Below, piece after piece: positions 18,241 to 26,718 of a stretch of DNA of 64,000 bases. The notes beneath the pieces were generated by a model. The model had not been told where the DNA came from, made no database searches, and worked only from the letters and a program-made list of their open reading frames with translations. A program made the translations under genes and the position numbers. This DNA comes from an uncultured Flavobacteriaceae bacterium (GTDB lineage: Bacteria; Bacteroidota; Bacteroidia; Flavobacteriales; Flavobacteriaceae). Position 1 is the stretch's first letter; each line of letters starts with the position of its first letter. The stretch covers positions 88,869 to 152,868 of the forward strand of contig CALLVX010000071.1 in the NCBI GenBank assembly GCA_938010765.1, in the 5' to 3' direction.

Positions 18241-19845
18241 ATGGATCAAATTAAAAAAAACAAACATCTTGTAACCCAAGAGGTCATTCAAAAAATTGGT
18301 GACCCTATAAGCCCAATGGTCGTCCTGGCCACATTGGAATCTTTTGGCATACGAGAAAAAGATGTTTTCCAAGACTATGGCCTTCCCAGTAAAATGGACC
18401 TTGCCAAAGATCTCTTTAAGACGCTTAAAGCTAAGGATAAAACGCACCTAAAAAACAGCAATGAACTTAAGAAAATGGCCAAGACAGCTTCCATTCCCGT
18501 ATCGGGATATCTCTGGATGAAGACAAGGTTATTTACACAATTCTATCCTTTGGGTATTTTTCACCTGCTCCCCATTTTTCTGCAGGTGGCAGCCATTGTA
18601 TTTTTTGGGTATTCGTTGTGGACATTCATCGGTTTCAATGTTGTTCAGTCGACCGTGGTGGTTCTTGGGGTAATTTTAGGCCTTATTATCTCTGGCGGGT
18701 ATGTTCAGGTAATGGGCAGGCAGGCCTCTTTCTATTGGCACCATGAAGAATACTCGAAAGCCAAAATGGTTATCAATAAATTGATCCGTTCAGGAATCAA
18801 AGGAATTTTATCTACTTTTTTGATTATCGGGCTCTTGAACTTTTTCTTCAACCTATACCCTTTTACATTTGTTTTGATTACCCTAGTCTATGCCCTGCTT
18901 ATTGGACTACTATTATTGGTAATGGCACCTTTCCACACCATTAAAAAACGATGGGCCATTTCTGTGGCCATTCTAATTGCTACAAGCTTGGCATTATTCT
19001 TACACCTTAATACGGAGCTGAACGTATATCTTACCCATTGGATAGGTATCTCGGTAGCGATTGTTATTTCCAAACTACTGTTAGAATACTTTTTTAATAG
19101 AAAAGGTGCCGAATCATTGCATCAAACCATAAAACCCAAAAAATTAATGGTGATCTACAAAAACTACCATTACTTTTTTTACGGTGCGCTTATCTATGTA
19201 TTTGTATTCATTGATCGCATTGTTGCATGGTCTGCAGATATTCAGTTCACCAGGCAGTTTTTTCTGTTATATGAAAAAGACTATGAAATAGGCATGGATC
19301 TGGCCATCCTAATGTTTTTTATGCTAGCCGGTGTTATGGAATATAGCATTGCTGCCTTCAGCAAATTCATGGACGTACGACAACACCATACATCATTTTT
19401 AAAGAAACAAGATTTTAATACACATTTGGGAAGAATGTATTGGGGGCATGTGCTGCTATTGCTATGTACTGCCCTGGCCACCACAGTATTGATTTACTTA
19501 CTTATTACCCAACCTTGGGGTTATGAGGCACATTTTGGAGAACAATTGAATGTGCTGAGTGTTAAGGTTTGTATCATTGGAGGCTTCGGGTATTTCTTAC
19601 TCACTTGGGGTATGTTGAACAGTCTGTACCTCTTTACGCTAAATCGACCTAAGGGAGCCTTGAAGGCTCTGTTTATAGCATGTATTATAAATTTTGTAGT
19701 GGGCTTTGTCCTCGGCAGAACCGTAGGATACGAATATAGTGTTGTGGGTATGCTGGTCGGCGCTTTCGTATTTACCGTGCTTACTTTAAAAGAAAACATT
19801 CAATTTTTTAATCGCTTAGACTATCATTATTATGCGGCTTACTAG
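18241..19845 (+). CDS. pelG: PelG-like polysaccharide transporter
   Basis: 534 residues with about twelve hydrophobic helices in a MATE/Wzx-like arrangement after an about 95-residue soluble N-terminus. Helpful stretches are YLWMKTRLF, GGYVQVMGRQASFYW, and the C-terminus FFNRLDYHYYAAY. PelG is the inner-membrane transporter that works with PelF to move the growing polymer to the periplasm. The directly preceding pelF supports the call. Its last 14 nt overlap the following GH114-type gene. Confidence 0.82.
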   Translation: MDQIKKNKHLVTQEVIQKIGDPISPMVVLATLESFGIREKDVFQDYGLPSKMDLAKDLFKTLKAKDKTHLKNSNELKKMAKTASIPVSGYLWMKTRLFTQFYPLGIFHLLPIFLQVAAIVFFGYSLWTFIGFNVVQSTVVVLGVILGLIISGGYVQVMGRQASFYWHHEEYSKAKMVINKLIRSGIKGILSTFLIIGLLNFFFNLYPFTFVLITLVYALLIGLLLLVMAPFHTIKKRWAISVAILIATSLALFLHLNTELNVYLTHWIGISVAIVISKLLLEYFFNRKGAESLHQTIKPKKLMVIYKNYHYFFYGALIYVFVFIDRIVAWSADIQFTRQFFLLYEKDYEIGMDLAILMFFMLAGVMEYSIAAFSKFMDVRQHHTSFLKKQDFNTHLGRMYWGHVLLLLCTALATTVLIYLLITQPWGYEAHFGEQLNVLSVKVCIIGGFGYFLLTWGMLNSLYLFTLNRPKGALKALFIACIINFVVGFVLGRTVGYEYSVVGMLVGAFVFTVLTLKENIQFFNRLDYHYYAAY

Positions 19846-20653
19846 TATCGTCTACTTTTTACTGCCTTTCTTATCAGAGAACCCGCCTGTCAAAGAATGG
19901 AACAAGGATAGAACTCCTTTGTTCATATGCTATGGAAGAATCGAACCTAGCTCGCTAATAGGTAATGAACTGCTCATTCTAGAGTCGCAACATTATACCA
20001 CAGAGGAAATTAACCTGATCAAAAGACAAAATAAAAAAGTTTTAGCGTACCTAAGTCTTACCGAAGTAAATGAAACAGCCTTCTTTTATCATGCTATGGA
20101 ACCTTATATCCTTAGCAAGAATGCACATTGGAACAGCGGATACATCGATATCTCAAACCAAAATGCACAGGAGATCCTAATAAAAGCAGCAGATACCATT
20201 CTCTCAAAAGGTTTTGATGGCCTTTTTCTAGACAATTTAGACAATGTGGGCCAATGGGGAAGCTTGGCCGGAAATGATACAACTTTAGTGAAATTGATAA
20301 AGCAGTTAAAAATGATGGCACCGAAAAGCTTTCTCGTTCAAAATTCGGGTCTCTTCTTACTTGAACAACTAAAACATCATATCGATGCAGTTGTTCTAGA
20401 ATCGCTAATAACAGCCTATAATTTCGAAACAAAAAAATATGGGTTAAGAGATATAAGGGCAAGAACCACCTTGTCAAAAAAAATTAAAAGAACAATAAAA
20501 AAAGTGGGGAAACCCATTTATCTAATCGAGTATGCAGACGACCTCCGACTGAAGAAAAAGGCCGAACGAACTTTAAAACATTTAGGGTATCCATACTTCA
20601 TTGCCAACATTGACTTAATGGCCAAACCAAAATTTAAAGACCAACAATACTAA
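19832..20653 (+). CDS. Second GH114-type (endo-alpha-1,4-polygalactosaminidase-like) protein
   Basis: 273 residues. A short hydrophobic N-terminus (RLTSIVYFLLPFL) may be a signal peptide or anchor. The barrel motifs are KKVLAYLSLTEVNETAFFY, FDGLFLDNLDNVGQWG and KPIYLIEYADD, matching GH114 and the hydrolase domain of PelA. It starts inside the end of pelG and its stop is directly followed by the next ATG, so it is part of a tightly coupled operon. A periplasmic hydrolase acting on the exported polymer is likely. Confidence 0.75.
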   Translation: MRLTSIVYFLLPFLSENPPVKEWNKDRTPLFICYGRIEPSSLIGNELLILESQHYTTEEINLIKRQNKKVLAYLSLTEVNETAFFYHAMEPYILSKNAHWNSGYIDISNQNAQEILIKAADTILSKGFDGLFLDNLDNVGQWGSLAGNDTTLVKLIKQLKMMAPKSFLVQNSGLFLLEQLKHHIDAVVLESLITAYNFETKKYGLRDIRARTTLSKKIKRTIKKVGKPIYLIEYADDLRLKKKAERTLKHLGYPYFIANIDLMAKPKFKDQQY

Positions 20654-22633
20654 ATGTTCCTATTCGATAAAATACTATTGGGCCCCTTTCGAATCTTACT
20701 CCTCTTTTTAGGGGTGTTGTTTGTACATCAGTTGATCGTGCGACAACCGCTAAGGAATTATAAGATAGACTATCTCTTAAAAAGGATGGTATTCCTGGGC
20801 AGCATTCTAGTGTTGCTAATTTTCGCATTGATTCAGCTGAACATGTATGATATTTTCTCGATACTCGTCATTTTCTTGATTGCCGTAGTTCTTCGATATT
20901 TAGATATACAATCTTCAAAGACCATTGCGAGAACCTTTTCAGAGAAGAAAAGAAATTTTCTGTTGTCATTCTTCGAGTTTATGGAAAGAAAGCTTAGCGT
21001 ACATACACTGATCGGCACAAATTCTGCTTTCTTTTATTCGAAGAAGATAAACCATGTACTGTTTGCAGCTTTGTTGGTTTCCTTGGCCACCTTTGTTTCG
21101 CGTTACCTTTTTCTTAAAAACGACCTCTATACCTTATCGAGCCTATGGATGAAAAAGCTTGAGACGATAAAGAGTTTCAACTCAAATGTCTGGTTTGCTG
21201 GCACAGGAGATCTTATGGGCGAGTTGGCACTTATAAATTTCTATGCCAAGATTACAGGTATAAGTGAAGAAATGGCGATGCATTCCTTTGGGTTGCTAGA
21301 AAGTTTTAGCCTGTCAATCGTGCTTTATTGGGTAATTCTAAAACTTACGGAAGACCAATTTATAGCGCCCATAATAGGAGTTTTATTTTTTGGTTTTTTC
21401 TATAAGTATATGCCCATCAATGTAAATTTACTGCTTGAGCACAACTCCCTTTACCTTGCTTTGGGGCTTGCCTTACCAGCCCTACTTTTTACTTGTATGC
21501 CCCAACTTATGAACGTTCGAAAGAATAAATATGTTCTTTTTCTTTCAATCGTTTTTGCAGCAATTACGTTTACCAATTTTTTCGTGGCACTTATCATAAT
21601 CCCGATCTTTTTAGTAGTTGCAATAATATTAGGTACGCGTCACAACCGATCTTATACCATGCTTGGCATTGCCTCTTATATTATAGGAGCAGGAGGCACC
21701 CTGATAGTGCATGCCATAGGCTGCCTGATAAATAACCGATCCTTTTTAGAGTTTATGCGATCATCAATGATATTAGTAGATTCATATACATATTTTCCAC
21801 AACTAGTACTTCCTCCTAGCCAATTGACCATGGTATTCTATGCATTTTGTATGGTATCTATACTTTTATTGCTTCCCTTACTTTCAAAAAACAATCAGAA
21901 ATGGAGACCCGCACTGATATTTTTGATCTTCACCTATTTGGTCGTAACCCTTCGATACCTGCAGCTCACTTGGTTGGACATGGATTTGTACTATGAATCC
22001 CTTAGTCCGTTAATGGTGATTGTAGCTGGTATTTTTATCGGTATGCTTGTTCATTATTTAAAAGTAGAGCTACCAAAAAATAGTACTCTGAAAGCGATTT
22101 CTATTTGTTCTTTGTTTCTGATTATGGTAGTATTTGCCTATACCACCAACAATTTTTTTAAACACGACTACAAAGAAATAGATGAGCTGAAAGCCGATAT
22201 TTTAGAGGTTTATGATGACTTATCTAGTAATAACATGCCTTTTTCCTATGCCATCGTAAATCAAAATTATGGGCAATACCTTAGTAAAAATGAACACCAT
22301 TTTATCAATTACTCGGATTTTCTCCAAAAATACCCCGTCCGAGATTCTGTTTATCAATTAAAAAAAGAAGACAAATTGTTCTTGGAGAAAAATCCTGACT
22401 ACATCCTTCCTGAAAGTGTCTTTGTCTTTGTTACAAAAACTGCCGAATCCGAGAACAAATACAACCTCGCTACTTCGGCAGAAATGTCTGAAAAAGTACT
22501 AGGTCAAATAAACGTTTTAAGAGGAAAAGGGAGAAAAATCAGCATTTTTTATGAGGATACCTACTTATCGGTATACGAGATTGTGAACAAAAAAAATGCA
22601 TCGAATCTAAATGATTTAATATTCAATTTATGA
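20654..22633 (+). CDS. Polytopic membrane protein of the Pel-like locus, family not recognised
   Basis: 659 residues. Three N-terminal hydrophobic helices are followed by a soluble linker (about 90-125), then eight or more helices to about residue 510 (including TFTNFFVALIIIPIFLVVAIIL), and a soluble C-terminal part of about 140 residues, probably extracytoplasmic, rich in charged residues. The layout resembles GT-C glycosyltransferases or polymerases, but I see no diagnostic acidic motif with confidence. It shows no GAF, GGDEF or TPR stretch, so it is not a plain PelD or PelE. ATG follows the previous stop without a gap and its stop overlaps the next ATG by 4 nt, so its product should act with PelG and the PelA/PelB-like protein. 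Confidence 0.6.
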   Translation: MFLFDKILLGPFRILLLFLGVLFVHQLIVRQPLRNYKIDYLLKRMVFLGSILVLLIFALIQLNMYDIFSILVIFLIAVVLRYLDIQSSKTIARTFSEKKRNFLLSFFEFMERKLSVHTLIGTNSAFFYSKKINHVLFAALLVSLATFVSRYLFLKNDLYTLSSLWMKKLETIKSFNSNVWFAGTGDLMGELALINFYAKITGISEEMAMHSFGLLESFSLSIVLYWVILKLTEDQFIAPIIGVLFFGFFYKYMPINVNLLLEHNSLYLALGLALPALLFTCMPQLMNVRKNKYVLFLSIVFAAITFTNFFVALIIIPIFLVVAIILGTRHNRSYTMLGIASYIIGAGGTLIVHAIGCLINNRSFLEFMRSSMILVDSYTYFPQLVLPPSQLTMVFYAFCMVSILLLLPLLSKNNQKWRPALIFLIFTYLVVTLRYLQLTWLDMDLYYESLSPLMVIVAGIFIGMLVHYLKVELPKNSTLKAISICSLFLIMVVFAYTTNNFFKHDYKEIDELKADILEVYDDLSSNNMPFSYAIVNQNYGQYLSKNEHHFINYSDFLQKYPVRDSVYQLKKEDKLFLEKNPDYILPESVFVFVTKTAESENKYNLATSAEMSEKVLGQINVLRGKGRKISIFYEDTYLSVYEIVNKKNASNLNDLIFNL

Positions 22634-25600
22634 TCGACAAAAAATATATTGTCCTTTTTTACCTTATTTTTTTTACAATTGGATGCCAACGGGATATCTA
22701 TAATTTCACCAATGGGTTCGACCTTCCAGAGGTGAGCAAGGAACCACCCTTGATCCAGTTTGTAGTAGATGAGCAAATCCTTGAAAATCGTGATGAAGCC
22801 GCTAACCTGCAAAAGTTAGCCGATTATACCAAGATCCCTTACCAATCTATCCCTTTCTATAACTTCAAAGATGATTTTAAAGTGGAACCATCTACACGTG
22901 TTCTCTGCATTTATCAAACGTATGGGATGCAAGATGCCGTTATAGATTCCCTTCAACATTTTGTAGCTAAAGGGGGTACGCTCTTCTTTACTAAGACGAT
23001 TCGTGATGAACGATTGGCATTTCTACTAGGACTTGACCCAAGCAGCAATCTTGAGACCGATAGCCTTGCTCATGGTTTTTACTTAAAACAACCAATGTTG
23101 CCTGGAATGGGCAATTTTGAATATGAGGGTGATAAAAGTGAGCATAACGGTTTGACAATCGACAATTTCTCTGAAGATGTAACTATTTTCGCCACTGCGG
23201 CAAACGCCCCCAACTACCCTTTGGTAATTGAGAACAAAATAGGAAAAGGGCGTGTAATTCAGTACAACTCAACCCTACGTCTCGATAGGGAAATGCGGGG
23301 TTTGTTATTTTCCCAAGTACTTTTTGGTTTAGAGGGCATACCCTATCCCATTGCAAATACATCGACCATTTTTCTAGACGATTTCCCCTCGCCTCTATAC
23401 AATATCTACAAGGAACCTGTTGCCAAGGAAATGAATAAAAACGTGGCACAATACGTCACCGATGTCTGGTGGCCCGATATGAAAGCCTATGCAAAAGAGC
23501 AGAATATAGAATATACGGCCTATGTGACGTTTGATTACAATGCCTATGTTACGCCTCCTTTCACTTTTAAAGAATGGGATAAAAACAGTTTTGAAAAAGA
23601 AGGTGTTGAACAAGAAAAAAGCAGTTGGTTGGGAAGAGATGTTTATCAAAGTGGGCACGAATTAGGATTTCATGGTTATAACCATGTTTCGCTCTTACAA
23701 TCTGACTGGAAAGAAGAACAATATATTGTCACTGCCTTGAACGCGGCCAGCAAAAAGTGGAAAACATTAGACTTTAAAGAGCTCCCTATTTCATACGTAC
23801 CCCCTTCAAATTATATTGATAGTGTTGGGCTTGCCAAACTTAAGGAGGGAATGCCTAGTATCAAATATATTCAAAGTCTGTACCTGGGAAACCTTCATGA
23901 TGGAGGCGCACGGGAGTTCGATCCCGATCCCTTCAATGATAAATTTTTCGATTATCCAAGAATTACAAGTGGCTATCGGTTAAACAACACCAACCTTTGG
24001 GCAATGGAATCTGTATACCTTTTCACTGGTGTATGGACACATTTCGTTCATCCCGACGATGTTTTCCAAATACCCGACAAGTCGAACGAAGCTACAAGCG
24101 GTCATTTTGCCTACAGAAACCCCGCAGCGCTGAATTGGCATTCCAACAAAGGTAAAAAGGGGCTTTTTGAACTATTCAAAGATGATATCGCCGACTTCAA
24201 AAAGCGACATCCTTTGGTTCGTTTTAAGAATGCTACCCGTTCCTCCGATATTGTTAGAGACTGGCGCTATGCTTATTTCACCCATATAAAAGAGGAAGGG
24301 GATTATATTGTTGAAAGTGATTACAAAATTGGAAACGAATCAAAACAGTATTGGTTCATGTACGTGAGCGCCGAAAATGAATCGCTCATAGACGATGCTC
24401 TTACAGAAGTTTTTCAAGTAAAGAAGACCCCTTTCTTAGATGGCAGTCTTTATTCTATCGAAACCGAAGAAGCCTTTATTAAAATTCCCAATTTAAAAAT
24501 TAAGGGCCAGTGCAGCCTTGTTTCAGAAACACAGGTCCTTAATGAAGTGCAGAAGGCATATAACAACTACTATGGCAACAGAAGTATTTTAGCTCCTTTA
24601 AACCTTCAAGTAGCCGCATTGGTCGCCGAAGATAAACTACAACAGGCGACGGATTTATTGGAAGCAAATCTCGAAAACGGAGTTTTGCTTGGTTCGAAGC
24701 AATGGGCAGATTATGCAAAATATCTTGGATGGCAAAATCGTGCTGCAGATGTATGGAAAATGCTGGAAAAACAATATCGAAAGAAAGAATCAAAAACACT
24801 TGCCAATATCTCTAGAAAGGTTTCCGCCGAAGTAGACTATCCCAATGATAGGATTCGTGAAACTTGGCTTTCCCGGCAAATTTTCTGGGGTACCGACGAT
24901 AAAAGAGCTTTAAAAGAATACTACACTTATTTTAATACCAAAGAACGAAAGGGTATGGTATTAAAAGTACTTCGACAATTAAACGCTCTTGAACCAAGTA
25001 GTGAAAACTCCAAGAACTATATCAGTCATTTGATCAACAACCAATTCGAGGACATTGTTCCAGAATTGAACAGGATAACCCCATGTGATCCTTTTTATAA
25101 AGATATGGCGACGTCTATCGCTTGGGCCTATGCAGACAGGCTCCGTTTTGATCACGCGTTGCAATGGGAAAAATGCAGTGGTGAAGTAAATCAAGAAACA
25201 AAGAACAGTTGGTTGGTAAATACCAACTCTTTTGAAGAACTCAAGGAAACTGACTACCACTTTTATCTTCAAATACTGCTCGCCAATGACGAAAAAAAAG
25301 CCTTACGAGAAGTGCGAAACAAAAAACCTTGTTCACCCCAATTGAAACAACATTCCAAAACAATCGCATTTGCCTACGCAAATTTCAAACTATACCGAGA
25401 GGCTTTGGCCTGGGCACATTGTAACAAAGAAGTACCTATGACTTCTAAGCTATCTTGGTTGCATGCACTACAGGAGTATCAAAAAGTAAGAAGGGTATAC
25501 CAGGATTATATATCGGAACATCCCGAAGACTATGTTACAAAGCTTCATATGGCGACCCTATTGTTAGATCAAGGCGATATAAAGGGATCTGCCTCTATTT

Positions 25601-26631
25601 CATCTGGCTTACCCAAGGAAGTAGAAACAGGTATTTTACGAGAAGAAATCAACAAGCAAATTAAAGGGCTGAACAGTATTGAGAAAAGAGAAATTTTAGG
25701 CGCCTATGGCAATGTACTTTACTCTGGGGTTCGTAAAGATGTTTCGAGTGCGTTGCGAATGGAGGAAGGTAATTCGGTAAGTACAAACACCACCGCCATT
25801 AACGATCAATTAGATCCAAATACCATCTCCAATATCATCAGTTATAGTATCTATGATGAAGATTTTAATGTTCATAGTTTTTCGGGCACCCAAAGCTATA
25901 TGTACCCTATTAATTTTATAGAGGAAGATGAAACCAATGGTATACGAACACTGTATGGTATAGAATACCGCTTTAAACAACCCGCATCAAAGAAAGCGGC
26001 TTTTCTGGGAAGAGCCCGATTAGAGAGAGATACACAAAGTGAGGTTTACTACCAGCTGGGTATCGGGGTAAATTTGTTGGGTGAAAAAAGATATAATTCT
26101 ATTATTTTAGAACATTTTCCGGTTCGCAGCGGCCCTGGTCATATTTTGGGTATCTACCGCACTCAATTGTCTAGCTTTAACGAATATCAGGTGACCAACA
26201 AAACCAAGCAAACAATATCGTTCGAAGGCAATCACTACTCCGATAACGAATCGGATGCTATCGTAATCGGGCGTACCGAATACCAAGCTTATAAAAACAG
26301 CTGGCTCACCTTATCTCCGTTGATCGAGCTTTCCTATTCCCGCGGTACCATGGATCGGCGTGATGGCTTCCCCTATTGGATGGCGGCCAATAGGGTATAC
26401 GGTGGCGGGGGAGTGGCCTTCATGCTCGGGTCGGTAAAAAGTAAATTCCATTTATTGGCAGATGCCTCGCTCTTTGCAGAGAGCAGTCAACCCAACTTTC
26501 AACGGTATACCGGTAATTTGTCATATCGACTAAAAGATTTTGCTCGAATTTTAGCAGGCTTCGAGGTATATACCATTGAGAACTTCAATAGCAACGTATT
26601 TCAATTGGGCCTCATCTACAATTTCAAATAA
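22630..26631 (+). CDS. Fused PelA-type deacetylase (DUF2194-like) and PelB-type helical-repeat/outer-membrane barrel lipoprotein
   Basis: 1333 residues. A lipoprotein signal ends at TIGC (Cys 19). Residues about 40-235 form a GATase-like fold with GGTLFF and GKGRVIQ. Residues about 240-610 are a polysaccharide-deacetylase domain: TIFLDDFPSP gives Asp 250/251, and GHELGFHGYNH gives His 348 and His 352 in the HxxxH spacing known for the PelA deacetylase metal site. Residues about 620-1050 are helical repeats resembling TPRs (for example LYREALAWAHCNKEV). Residues about 1060-1333 alternate as beta-strands and end in LGLIYNFK, an outer-membrane-barrel C-terminus. In Pseudomonas, PelA and the TPR-porin PelB are separate and bind each other; here both would be one chain. 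Domain calls are by eye. Confidence 0.72.
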   Translation: MIDKKYIVLFYLIFFTIGCQRDIYNFTNGFDLPEVSKEPPLIQFVVDEQILENRDEAANLQKLADYTKIPYQSIPFYNFKDDFKVEPSTRVLCIYQTYGMQDAVIDSLQHFVAKGGTLFFTKTIRDERLAFLLGLDPSSNLETDSLAHGFYLKQPMLPGMGNFEYEGDKSEHNGLTIDNFSEDVTIFATAANAPNYPLVIENKIGKGRVIQYNSTLRLDREMRGLLFSQVLFGLEGIPYPIANTSTIFLDDFPSPLYNIYKEPVAKEMNKNVAQYVTDVWWPDMKAYAKEQNIEYTAYVTFDYNAYVTPPFTFKEWDKNSFEKEGVEQEKSSWLGRDVYQSGHELGFHGYNHVSLLQSDWKEEQYIVTALNAASKKWKTLDFKELPISYVPPSNYIDSVGLAKLKEGMPSIKYIQSLYLGNLHDGGAREFDPDPFNDKFFDYPRITSGYRLNNTNLWAMESVYLFTGVWTHFVHPDDVFQIPDKSNEATSGHFAYRNPAALNWHSNKGKKGLFELFKDDIADFKKRHPLVRFKNATRSSDIVRDWRYAYFTHIKEEGDYIVESDYKIGNESKQYWFMYVSAENESLIDDALTEVFQVKKTPFLDGSLYSIETEEAFIKIPNLKIKGQCSLVSETQVLNEVQKAYNNYYGNRSILAPLNLQVAALVAEDKLQQATDLLEANLENGVLLGSKQWADYAKYLGWQNRAADVWKMLEKQYRKKESKTLANISRKVSAEVDYPNDRIRETWLSRQIFWGTDDKRALKEYYTYFNTKERKGMVLKVLRQLNALEPSSENSKNYISHLINNQFEDIVPELNRITPCDPFYKDMATSIAWAYADRLRFDHALQWEKCSGEVNQETKNSWLVNTNSFEELKETDYHFYLQILLANDEKKALREVRNKKPCSPQLKQHSKTIAFAYANFKLYREALAWAHCNKEVPMTSKLSWLHALQEYQKVRRVYQDYISEHPEDYVTKLHMATLLLDQGDIKGSASISSGLPKEVETGILREEINKQIKGLNSIEKREILGAYGNVLYSGVRKDVSSALRMEEGNSVSTNTTAINDQLDPNTISNIISYSIYDEDFNVHSFSGTQSYMYPINFIEEDETNGIRTLYGIEYRFKQPASKKAAFLGRARLERDTQSEVYYQLGIGVNLLGEKRYNSIILEHFPVRSGPGHILGIYRTQLSSFNEYQVTNKTKQTISFEGNHYSDNESDAIVIGRTEYQAYKNSWLTLSPLIELSYSRGTMDRRDGFPYWMAANRVYGGGGVAFMLGSVKSKFHLLADASLFAESSQPNFQRYTGNLSYRLKDFARILAGFEVYTIENFNSNVFQLGLIYNFK

Positions 26632-26718
26632 ACAACAGCCATTTAAACGTACATCATTATAGAATAGCGCTTGTAGAACTCTCTCGTATTGTGTAAGTTT
26701 AGCTGTAAAAAATCCGCG

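Noticed and set aside
20654..22633. Assignment of the 659-residue membrane protein as PelD or PelE
   Set aside because: No GAF/GGDEF or TPR pattern and far more membrane helices than either protein.
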